Part shown: positions 35,490-43,015 of the stretch, in pieces | Layout of the letters: each line of letters opens with the position of its first letter | How positions within the stretch are numbered: position 1 is the first letter of the stretch | Source: JBQTIY01 sp052387675 | Lineage (GTDB): Bacteria > Planctomycetota > B15-G4 | Length of the DNA: 64,000 bases | Assembly (NCBI GenBank): GCA_052387675.1 | Contig: JBQTIY010000002.1 | Span: forward strand, 186,001-250,000 | Direction of reading: 5' to 3' | Program-made: the position numbers and the translations under genes | The notes under the pieces: model-generated | The model's input: only the letters and a program-made list of their open reading frames with translations | Database searches by the model: none | Told to the model about the DNA's origin: nothing

Positions 35490-37165
35490 TTCCAGAAAAG
35501 CAACCGGCCGCGCTCGCTCAGCACGGGATCGTCGCGCTGCTTCAGGACCTCGCGCAGCACCTCTTCGCGCGGTCCCTGCGGCAGCTTGACCAGTGCATCC
35601 AGGCCCTCGAAGAGGACACTGCGTTCGGTGCGCGGATCCAGCAGGATCCTGCGCAGTGGCTCGAGCGCTTCGGGCGCGCGCAGTCCGCCGGCGATGCGCA
35701 CGTAGAGCGCGCGCCCGAGCGGATCGTCGAGTTCCTGCGCCAGACGCTGCAGACCCGCCGGCCCCAATTGACCGAGCAGACTGGCCATGGACTCAACCAG
35801 CCAGGGCGGCGCCTCGTCGCGGCCTAGCACCACGCGCACGATGGGATCGGCGCCCAGTTCCGGCGCAGCAGCCGCGAGCAGACGGCAGAGTTGCCAGCGG
35901 TCCTCGTCGCGCAGTTCGGGCTCGGCCAGCCGTGCCTTGGCCAAGAGCACCAGTTCCTGGCGCAAGGGTGCCCGCGTGACGAGCACGCGGCCCACCGCCT
36001 CGCCCAGCGCCGATCCAACAGCGGACTGCAGCTCCTGGCGCGTGGTCTCGACGGCCCAAGGATGTTCGCGTTGCAAGAGTGTCTGCAGGGCCTGCATGCG
36101 CACCGGATGCCCCGGTGTTGTGCCGAACTGTTCGATCAGCGTCAGCGCATGAGGCGCCGCTGCGGATCCCTGATCGACGGCCTCGGTGAGAATCGCCAAG
36201 AGCGGCACTTGCTCGGTGGGCATGCCGAGGTTGGCCAGCGCATCCCAGCTCTCTTCGCCGAGCACCTTGCGCGCCCCGGCCACCGTGTTCAGACCATTGA
36301 TGCGGGGAATCGGATCCCGATGCGCCAGTAAGTGTTCGAAGTGCGCCACCGCCTCCGGATCATCGCGACGCAAACGCGCCGCGAGGGCCAGGAGCCTGAC
36401 CGTGGGGTCGCCATGCGCGCTGAACTGCTTGAGCAGCGCCGTGAGCCGGGCACTCTCGGGAAAGGCATCGAGGGCGGAGAGCGCCGACGGTTCGGGCTGC
36501 TCAGACTCGCTCTCAAGCAGGTCGAGCAGGGCGGACTGGGCTTCGGCATCCCCGCGCCGCGCGCGTTCGCAGAGGCCGGCGATGCCGAAGGCCACCGTCT
36601 CCGGATCCGAGGAAGCGAGTTGTGGGAGCAGGCCCTCGATGGCGCGCGGATGATCGATCGCCGCCAGCGCCCGGATCGCCGCCCGACTCGTGAGCGCGTT
36701 CGTCGAGAGCGCGCGCCGCAGCAGCTCATCGATCAGACCCGGCGCTTGGGGATCCTCCTGCGCCAGGACCTCAATGAGCCGCGCCACGACCACCGGTGAC
36801 TCCTCGCCGAGCGTGCGCAGGCGCGAGAGCAGGTCCGTCGCGAGGCGCCCGCAGTGCAGCGCCAGCCATTCGCGCGTGTAGGGCAGCGAGCCGTGACCGG
36901 CCCAGTTCAGGCGGTCGAGGGCGCGCGTGACCGGGTCGACTCCCCGTTGCAGGCACCAGGCGGGCGGTTCATCCACGGTGAGCGGGTCGGGGGCCGCCAG
37001 GCCCGAAGCCACGGCCATCGGCGCGATGGTGTCGGCATCACGCTGCGGCAGAATGAAGACCAACCCCAGCAGGACGAGGACCGCCAGCACGGGCAAGAGG
37101 AACTGCGTGCGACGCGGCGCCGCGAACCCGGACGTTTCGGCAGCGACCAGCGGAGGGGTGCTCAT
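35480..37165 (-). CDS. HEAT-repeat membrane protein
   Basis: 561 residues. One membrane helix (about 22-41, FLLPVLAVLVLLGLVFILP) precedes a long helical solenoid with PBS/HEAT-like repeats (AAIRALAAIDHPRAIEGLLPQL, SALSALDAFPESARLTALL, RIAGGLRAPEALEPLRRILL). No enzyme motif is visible; it probably projects into the periplasm as a scaffold. The start is ATG 37165 (MSTPPLVAAE); a TTG nine bases earlier is possible. It is divergent from a lipoprotein gene whose promoter is the TTGACA at 37211. Confidence 0.77.
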   Translation of the reverse strand: MSTPPLVAAETSGFAAPRRTQFLLPVLAVLVLLGLVFILPQRDADTIAPMAVASGLAAPDPLTVDEPPAWCLQRGVDPVTRALDRLNWAGHGSLPYTREWLALHCGRLATDLLSRLRTLGEESPVVVARLIEVLAQEDPQAPGLIDELLRRALSTNALTSRAAIRALAAIDHPRAIEGLLPQLASSDPETVAFGIAGLCERARRGDAEAQSALLDLLESESEQPEPSALSALDAFPESARLTALLKQFSAHGDPTVRLLALAARLRRDDPEAVAHFEHLLAHRDPIPRINGLNTVAGARKVLGEESWDALANLGMPTEQVPLLAILTEAVDQGSAAAPHALTLIEQFGTTPGHPVRMQALQTLLQREHPWAVETTRQELQSAVGSALGEAVGRVLVTRAPLRQELVLLAKARLAEPELRDEDRWQLCRLLAAAAPELGADPIVRVVLGRDEAPPWLVESMASLLGQLGPAGLQRLAQELDDPLGRALYVRIAGGLRAPEALEPLRRILLDPRTERSVLFEGLDALVKLPQGPREEVLREVLKQRDDPVLSERGRLLFWNYL

Positions 37166-37210
37166 GGCGTCCAAACTAGCCTGCCACCCGCCCTGCCGTC
37201 ACCAAGCGCT

Positions 37211-37240
37211 TTGACATGACTAAGCGGGGACTGCTACGGT
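37211..37240 (+). promoter_or_regulatory. Strong sigma-70-like promoter for the Tat lipoprotein gene
   Basis: Perfect -35 TTGACA (37211-37216), 18-nt spacer, then TACGGT (37235-37240) with an extended -10 TGC just before. Start near 37247, giving a 25-nt leader that contains AGGAG. This places the in-frame GTG at 37239 upstream of the transcript start, so it cannot be the initiator. Confidence 0.6.
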
Positions 37241-37271
37241 GTCGAGCCCTCGTTCCGCCAGGAGTGGTGCC

Positions 37272-37523
37272 ATGAGTCCCCGTCGTGGATTCCTTCGTCG
37301 AGCCGCGCTGACGGCTCTGCTCGGCCTGTCGGTCCTTCTGCCGGTGGGCTGCATGTCCCCGTTCAGCGACCACGCCAGCGACGTGCATCAGGCCTGGGGC
37401 CGCAAGGCCACCGACGCGCACCGCAAGTGGGATCGTTACGTCCTCGGCCTCGATTGGGACGACCCCTATCACGATTGGCACGACGAGTCCTTCGCCTCCG
37501 GGCCAATGCACGGGCATCACTAG
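37272..37523 (+). CDS. Small His/Trp-rich lipoprotein with Tat-like signal
   Basis: 83 residues. The N-terminus SPRRGFLRRAALTALLGLSVLLPVGC has a twin-arginine motif (RRGFLR) and a lipobox ending at Cys27, so it is probably exported folded and lipidated. The mature part is charged and aromatic (KWDRYVLGLDWDDPYHDWHDE) and ends in MHGHH, which could bind metal. ATG 37272 has AGGAG 7 nt upstream. The stop codon forms the ribosome site of the next gene (TAGGAG). I know no named family for it. Confidence 0.8.
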   Translation: MSPRRGFLRRAALTALLGLSVLLPVGCMSPFSDHASDVHQAWGRKATDAHRKWDRYVLGLDWDDPYHDWHDESFASGPMHGHH

Positions 37524-37533
37524 GAGCCCTGCC

Positions 37534-38580
37534 CTGAAAGCGGCGCGCGGCGGCCTGCTGCTCGGCCTTGGCGGCCTGCTGCTCGGCTGCGGCAGTCTTT
37601 CGCGCGCCACCTTTTATTCCTTGGACGCCGCGCAGGCGCGCAGCGGGGCCGAACTGGCAGCCCTCGCCGAAGGCGAACCAATGCTGCTCCAGGCCTGGAT
37701 CACGGCCACGCGCGGGCAGCGCACTCCGGAGGAGGCGCTTGCACTCGTCGAACGTGGCCGGGAGTTCCATCCCGCATCGCCAGACCTGCTCTGGCTGCAG
37801 CTCTCGCTGCTCGGACAGCTTGGCCGGCGGCCGGAGCAACTCAGCGTGGCGGAAGGCGCACTGAGATCCACGCCGCCCACGGCCTTCCGCGCCGAATTGC
37901 ACATGTTCCGCGTCGATGCGCTGCTTGAGCAAGGCGCCCTGGGAGTTGCGGCCGAAGAGGCCGTGCAATTGCAGAGCGTGGCCGGTGTGGCTCCGGAGCT
38001 CATCGCCGAAGCCTGGGCGCGCGTGGCCCTGGCGCGGCAAGCGGCCGGCGACTCCGCCGGAGCCGACCTAGCTCTGCAGCACAGCCTGGCCTGGGGCCCG
38101 GCCGGTGTGACCAAGCTCGGACAACTGGCTTTCCTGAGTCTCACGACGCGCCAGCACTGGGAAGAATTGCTCGGACGTGCGCTCGAGCGTCAGCCCGGTC
38201 ATCCCGATCTGCGGCTCGCGCGCATCGTGGAGCGGATCCAACGGCGCGATGCCGAGGGCGCGCGTCAGCAATGCGCCGCTCTGCTGCGCCCCCTGCCCGA
38301 GCGCCTCGAAACAGAGTTCCTCTCCTTGGAGGCCCGCGTAGAACTCCTTGAGGGCCGCGGCGAGGAAGCCCGTATCAAGCTGCAGGCGCGGCTTGCGAAG
38401 GAGCCCGGCGACATCTCGGCACTCGCGGCTCTCTTCGAGGTGCACCGCGCCACCGGGCAGCCCTCCGTGCCTGAACTGGAGGCGCACCTGCGGCAGGCCC
38501 AGCAGGAATGGCGCAGCCGGCCCGGCGCAGCGCAGGGGGCTCTGCAGGCTCTCGCGGCGGAATTACAGCGCCTGCGCTGA
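37534..38580 (+). CDS. TPR-type lipoprotein, apparently initiated at CTG
   Basis: 348 residues if read from CTG 37534. The in-frame stretch LKAARGGLLLGLGGLLLGCGS is a textbook lipoprotein signal with a basic start and a lipobox at Cys19. A strong AGGAG (37522-37526) lies 7 nt upstream of the CTG, overlapping the previous gene's stop. No ATG, GTG or TTG exists in frame from there until TTG 37621, which would delete the signal and lipobox. The signal also contains a 17-bp direct repeat (37550-37566, 37571-37587). The mature part is helical with TPR character (ALALVERGREFHPASPDLLWLQ). Function unknown; cotranscribed with the Tat lipoprotein. Confidence 0.7.
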   Translation: MKAARGGLLLGLGGLLLGCGSLSRATFYSLDAAQARSGAELAALAEGEPMLLQAWITATRGQRTPEEALALVERGREFHPASPDLLWLQLSLLGQLGRRPEQLSVAEGALRSTPPTAFRAELHMFRVDALLEQGALGVAAEEAVQLQSVAGVAPELIAEAWARVALARQAAGDSAGADLALQHSLAWGPAGVTKLGQLAFLSLTTRQHWEELLGRALERQPGHPDLRLARIVERIQRRDAEGARQQCAALLRPLPERLETEFLSLEARVELLEGRGEEARIKLQARLAKEPGDISALAALFEVHRATGQPSVPELEAHLRQAQQEWRSRPGAAQGALQALAAELQRLR

Positions 38581-38584
38581 GGCC

Positions 38585-39499
38585 TCAGGCGCGCGCGAAG
38601 GCGGCCTCGACTTCGTCCGCCACCGCCTGCACCGTTGCGGTCGCAGACACATCCACCCACACGAGACCCGGCAGGGACTCGAGGTGCATGCGCTGCTTGC
38701 GCGCCATCTGGCGCGTGCGCAGGGCGATGCGTGCGGGCAGGTCGGCGCGCGTCAGCCGGCCCTCGCGCAAGGCCAGCACTTCGGCATAGCCGATGGCGCG
38801 GCCCGACTCTCTGGCGAACGGGGCCGCCGCCGCGAGCCGGTCAACTTCTTCGATGAGCCCCGTGGCCAACATGCGCTCCACGCGCGCTTGTTGACGCTGT
38901 TGCTGGTCCGCCGGCGAGCGCCGCAGCACGACCACGGCCAGGCGACCTGGCAGAGCAGGCCGGGTGTGCTCGCGCTGCCAGCTCGAGAGCGAACGCCCGG
39001 TGAGCCGTGCGACCTCCAAGGCGCGCACGACGCGCTTGCGATCCCCGGGCGAAAGCCGGGCCGCGCTTTCGGCATCCACGGCTGCGAGTTGGCTGCGCAC
39101 GACAGCCTCGCCCTCGCGCTCCCAAAGTTCCTCGAGTTCAGCGCGCGTTTGCGGATCGGCTGGTGGTGCGGGACACAGGCCGGCCAGCAAGAGGCGCAAA
39201 TAGAGCGGTGTGCCTCCGGCAAAGAGCACTTCCGGTCCGCCGCTGCCTGCACCCGCCTGTAAGGCAGCCGCGATCCAGCGCCCGGCCGAGAAGCTCTCGT
39301 CGTGCCCTACGAGATCGAGCAGCGCGAAGGGCGCCCGGCGCTGCTGTTCGGCGCTGGGCTTGTCGGTGCCGACATCCATGCCCCGGTAGACCTTCATGCT
39401 GTCCATCGAGAGCAGCGGCCAGCCATGCCGCTCGTGCAGTTCCACGGCCACCGACTTTTTGCCGCTGGCCGTTGCGCCCACGAGCACCCGGTGGATCAC
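38585..39499 (-). CDS. miaA: tRNA dimethylallyltransferase MiaA
   Basis: 304 residues. MiaA transfers dimethylallyl to A37 of UNN-reading tRNAs. Family features are LLSMDSMKVYRGMDVGTDKPS, FAGGTPLYLRLLLAGL, RKRVVRALEVARLTGRSLS and RTRQMARKQRMHL. The P-loop reads GATASGKKS, with Lys where MiaA normally has Thr or Ser after GK, an unusual change. The GTG start overlaps the M16 protease stop (GTGA), so the three genes yfmF-like, yfmH-like and miaA form one coupled operon. Confidence 0.93.
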   Translation of the reverse strand: MIHRVLVGATASGKKSVAVELHERHGWPLLSMDSMKVYRGMDVGTDKPSAEQQRRAPFALLDLVGHDESFSAGRWIAAALQAGAGSGGPEVLFAGGTPLYLRLLLAGLCPAPPADPQTRAELEELWEREGEAVVRSQLAAVDAESAARLSPGDRKRVVRALEVARLTGRSLSSWQREHTRPALPGRLAVVVLRRSPADQQQRQQARVERMLATGLIEEVDRLAAAAPFARESGRAIGYAEVLALREGRLTRADLPARIALRTRQMARKQRMHLESLPGLVWVDVSATATVQAVADEVEAAFARA

Positions 39500-40779
39500 G
39501 GCTCGTCGTTGGGCCGCACCACGGCCACCGCCAGGGCCTGCGGCCGCACGTGCTCTTCGAGCCGCTGCTGCACATCCGCCAGACTGACCGCATCGAGCAG
39601 GGCCAGTTCTTGCAGCGGCGCGACGCCGCGAAAGCTCTCGCTCAGCAGCGACCAGGCCACCGACTCCGGCGAATCCAGGCTGCGCAGCAGGCTGCCCAGC
39701 GTGCGATTGCGCACGCGGCGGAAGGCTGCGGCATCGAGACCTTCGCGGCGCGCTCGCTCAAACTCCTCGCGCAGTGCGGCCTCAAGCAGCGCCGGGTCAT
39801 CGGTGTCGCCGCCGATGGTCGAAAAAGCAAAAGACTCCTCGGCCCCATGCCACACCGAGAAGGTCTCGTCGATGATGCCGGCCGCGTAAAGCCGCTCATA
39901 AGCCGCCGAGGAGCGGCCGAAGAGCAGATCGAGCAAGATGCGTGTCGTGATCTCGCGCCGCGCGATGGCCGGCCCACCGCCCCCGAGTTCGCGCTCCTTG
40001 ATGCCGAAGAGCAGACGCGGGCGAGCCACGGCCAAACGCAGTTCGCAGCGCGAGGAGGCCACGTCGGGCGGCTCGTCCACGGTGCTGCGCAAATGCGGTC
40101 CGCGCCCATCCGGCGGCCGGCCCGCTTGATCGGCTTCCACGCGCCGGGCCACGTCCTCGGGCGAGAGCGAACCGGCCACGGTCAGGCAGAGATTCGCGGG
40201 GTGATAGAAGAGGTCGTAGCAGCGCCGCAGCACCGGCGCGTCGATGGCGGCGATGGAGGCCACGGTCCCGGCGATGTTGTCCTTGGCCGGATGGCGGGCG
40301 TAGAGGCAGCCCAGCAGCCCGAAGAAGACCCGCCACTCCGGGTCGTCGTCGTACATGCGAATTTCCTGCGCGATGATGCCCTGCTCCTTGGCCACCAGCG
40401 CTTCGGTGAACCAAGGGTCCTGCACAAAGTCGAGCAACAGATCCAGGCACTCGCCGGCATTGTCCACCGTGGAAGCGACATAGGTCGTGCCCACGAAACT
40501 CGTCATGGCATTCGTGCTCGCGCCCAGCGCGGCGAAGCGGTCCGAGACGTCGCCCACGGCATCCTCGAAGAGCTTGTGTTCGAGGAAGTGCGCCAAGCCT
40601 TCCGGCACAGGGCGCCCATCGGCGCCGGCCACGCGGTCGATCGAGCCAAAGTTCACGCCGAGCGCCGCGAAACTCCGCGCCCAGCCCGGCCGCGGATTGA
40701 CCAGCACGCGCAAGCCGCTGCTGGCCACTCCGGCCAGCACCGGCTCGCCGAGGACATTGGGCTGTTCGCTGAGTTTCAT
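39496..40779 (-). CDS. M16 family zinc peptidase, YfmH type (active subunit)
   Basis: 427 residues. The inverted zinc motif HFLEH (with downstream EIRMYDDDP Glu) marks an active M16 subunit. The block VNPRPGWARSFAALGVNFGSIDR and TSFVGTTYVASTVD match the YmfH/YfmH group named for an EF-P modification pathway in Bacillus. These enzymes clear short peptides from a closed chamber. The ATG start overlaps the partner's stop (ATGA), so the two subunits are coupled as in the typical active/inactive pair. Confidence 0.87.
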   Translation of the reverse strand: MKLSEQPNVLGEPVLAGVASSGLRVLVNPRPGWARSFAALGVNFGSIDRVAGADGRPVPEGLAHFLEHKLFEDAVGDVSDRFAALGASTNAMTSFVGTTYVASTVDNAGECLDLLLDFVQDPWFTEALVAKEQGIIAQEIRMYDDDPEWRVFFGLLGCLYARHPAKDNIAGTVASIAAIDAPVLRRCYDLFYHPANLCLTVAGSLSPEDVARRVEADQAGRPPDGRGPHLRSTVDEPPDVASSRCELRLAVARPRLLFGIKERELGGGGPAIARREITTRILLDLLFGRSSAAYERLYAAGIIDETFSVWHGAEESFAFSTIGGDTDDPALLEAALREEFERARREGLDAAAFRRVRNRTLGSLLRSLDSPESVAWSLLSESFRGVAPLQELALLDAVSLADVQQRLEEHVRPQALAVAVVRPNDEP

Positions 40780-42089
40780 GGCGCAGCTCCGGAGGAAGGT
40801 TCCGGCGTGCCCGTGCCTTCAAGCAAGAAGAGTGTGTCGAGGCGGCAGGCCGCGGCCACCGCCGAAATTTGCGCCGGCGTCACGGCTTCGACCTCGCGCA
40901 TGGCCTGGGCCGGCACAGACGGCCGCCCCAGCATGCGCGCCGCCAGTCGAAAACCGCAAGCTCCGCGCGGCGTGTCCTGCAAGCTGACCAGATCGCGCAG
41001 CAGGCTGCGCCGCGAAAGCTCGAGTTCCGCCGCGGGCGGCGGCGTTTGCGCGAGGCGCGCAACCTCCTCCTCGACCAGCGCGCGGACACGCGGCGCGGAG
41101 GCCGCATCGATGCCTGCCTGCACGACGAGCGTGGCGTGCTCGGTCTGCACCGTGGAGTTGCAGCCATAGGCCAGGCTCTCGGCCTCGCGGATGCGCTTGA
41201 AGAGCCGCGAGTGCGATTCGCCGCCCAGCACATCGCCGAAGAGCCGGGCCGCTGAACCGGCGAGCAGTTCGGGCGCGATGCGAAAACCCATGACGAGTTT
41301 GCTCTGCGCCAGCGGCCGCGCCTCATGCCCGGTGCGCAGCGCCTGCTCGGCCAGCCGCGGCGGCCGCACCGGGCCTGGACTCAGGCGCCGCTCGGCGCCG
41401 CCGCCCAGGCGCTCCGCAGCCCGTTCGGCATCCGCCAAGGAAACATCACCGGCAATGAGCAACTGGGCCGGCGCCTGCAGGCGCAACTCGTCCCAGGCGG
41501 CGTGCACACGCGCTTCGTCCAGTTTGGCGACGTCCTCGAGCCGGCCCCAGTGGTGCAGCGCGCGCGGCGTGCCGCCGTGCATGGTCTCCAGCATGCGGCG
41601 ATAGGCGTAAAAACCTGTGTCGTCGGCCAGAGCCTCGATGGCGCGCTGCAGATTGCTGCGCTCCTGCTCCAAATGGTCCGCTCGAAAGCGGCCAGAGACG
41701 AGCGGCGGATCGTGCAGCGCCTCGGCCAGCAAATCCACCGCCTCCGCAAAGAGCTTGCGGCCACCGGCCAAGCGGTCGGCCACGGTGAGAAAGCCCAGTT
41801 GCAGCAGTTGCCGGTCGCCGACGGCCACGGACTGGGCAAAGAGCTCGGCGCCGTACAACTCCTCGCAGCGAGCCGCCATCTCGGCCATGCCCGGCGAGCG
41901 GCGTGTGCCGCGGGTCAGCAGATCGGGCAGCAAGGCCCTGGCCGCCCGGCCTTCATCCAGCGGGGCTTCCACCACCCAGAGCAGCAGCACGCTGCGAAAG
42001 CGCTGCGTTTGCCAGAGGTGCAGCGGCACGCCGCCCGGTGCGAGCTGCTCAGAGAAGACGTCGGCGGAGGAGGCGGAACCAGCGGGCAC
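40776..42089 (-). CDS. M16 family peptidase-like protein, YfmF type (inactive partner)
   Basis: About 437 residues. The M16 fold is kept (LPDLLTRGTRRSPGMAEMAARCEELYGAEL, then GGESHSRLFKRIREAESLAYG), but the zinc motif HxxEH is absent, as in YmfF partners. It should pair with the downstream YfmH-type subunit. The start is uncertain: GTG 42089 gives a family-like N-terminus, ATG 42218 is in frame but 12 nt from the divergent BtpA start, and a strong AGGAGGAG at about 42151-42158 lies 14 nt before a CTG at 42137. I annotate from 42089. Confidence 0.8.
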   Translation of the reverse strand: MPAGSASSADVFSEQLAPGGVPLHLWQTQRFRSVLLLWVVEAPLDEGRAARALLPDLLTRGTRRSPGMAEMAARCEELYGAELFAQSVAVGDRQLLQLGFLTVADRLAGGRKLFAEAVDLLAEALHDPPLVSGRFRADHLEQERSNLQRAIEALADDTGFYAYRRMLETMHGGTPRALHHWGRLEDVAKLDEARVHAAWDELRLQAPAQLLIAGDVSLADAERAAERLGGGAERRLSPGPVRPPRLAEQALRTGHEARPLAQSKLVMGFRIAPELLAGSAARLFGDVLGGESHSRLFKRIREAESLAYGCNSTVQTEHATLVVQAGIDAASAPRVRALVEEEVARLAQTPPPAAELELSRRSLLRDLVSLQDTPRGACGFRLAARMLGRPSVPAQAMREVEAVTPAQISAVAAACRLDTLFLLEGTGTPEPSSGAAP

Positions 42090-42229
42090 GGGCGGGGGAC
42101 CATAGCCGATGCCCAGCCCGCCCGCGAGAGCGGCCAGTTGGTTCCGGGGCGCTCCTCCTGTAGTTTGGCGGGATCCGGCCCAGGCTTGTTCCTGGCCCTG
42201 CCGACCCACCCCTCGCATCGTCCGGCCCC

Positions 42230-43015
42230 TTGCCCACGCTCTCGTCCCGCCCCAAACCCTGGCTGATCGGTGTCCTGCATCTCCCGGCACTGCCCGGCGC
42301 CCCGGCAGCCCGGCGCCCCGTGGCCGACCTCGCGCGCGAGGCGGAGGAGGACGCGCTCATCCTGCAGGAGTGTGGTTTCAGCGCGGTGCTGCTGGAGAAC
42401 TTCCACGATACGCCCTTCCTGCGCGAGGCCGTGGGCCCCGAGACCGTGGCCGCGCTGGCAGTCATCACGGCCGCCGTCGTGCGACGCGTGGCGCTGCCCG
42501 TCGGGGTCAATGTCTTGCGCAACGATGCGCTCGCCGCGCTGGGCATCGCCGTCGCCAGCGGAGCCAGCTTCCTGCGCGTCAACGTGCTGGCCGGCGCGGC
42601 CGTGACCGACCAGGGCCTCATTCAAGGCTGCGCTGACAGCCTGGCTCGCCGGCGCGCCGCCCTTGCGGCCGACGTCCTTGTCCTAGCCGACGTCGACGTC
42701 AAGCACGCCACGGCGCTCGACACGCGGCCACTGCCGCAGCGCGCGCTCGATCTGGTGCGCCGCAGCGGCGCAGATGCCGTCCTCGTCACCGGCCCGGCCA
42801 CCGGGCAGCCGGTGGACCTGGCCCAGTTGGCCAGTGTCGCCGAGGCCGTGCGCCCCACGCCGGTGCTGGCGGCCAGCGGCACCACCGCCGTGAGCTTGCC
42901 CGCCGTGCTGCGCTGCTGTGCCGGCGCCATCGTGGGCACCGCCCTCGCCGATCCGGTGAGCGGTCGCATCGACCGGGCGCGGGCCCGCGCCTTGGTGGAG
43001 GCCGCCGCCGCATGA
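42230..43015 (+). CDS. BtpA/SgcQ family TIM-barrel protein
   Basis: 261 residues. BtpA-family barrel with the N-terminal WLIGVLHLPALPGAP motif, FSAVLLENFHDTPF, RVALPVGVNVLRND, FLRVNVLAGAAVTDQG and VLADVDVKHATAL. Family members affect photosystem I assembly in cyanobacteria or occur in unknown pathways; the ligand is unclear. The TTG start at 42230 is weak and lacks a ribosome site. The stop overlaps the PcnB-type gene start (ATGA), so the two are coupled. Confidence 0.87.
   Translation: MPTLSSRPKPWLIGVLHLPALPGAPAARRPVADLAREAEEDALILQECGFSAVLLENFHDTPFLREAVGPETVAALAVITAAVVRRVALPVGVNVLRNDALAALGIAVASGASFLRVNVLAGAAVTDQGLIQGCADSLARRRAALAADVLVLADVDVKHATALDTRPLPQRALDLVRRSGADAVLVTGPATGQPVDLAQLASVAEAVRPTPVLAASGTTAVSLPAVLRCCAGAIVGTALADPVSGRIDRARARALVEAAAA

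Noticed and set aside
37239..37271. GTG 37239 as start of the Tat lipoprotein
   Set aside because: It overlaps the predicted -10 box; ATG 37272 has AGGAG at good spacing and gives a proper signal peptide.
39007..41169. 720-codon plus-strand frame opposite miaA and the M16 genes
   Set aside because: Spans three recognisable genes on the other strand and has no motif of its own.
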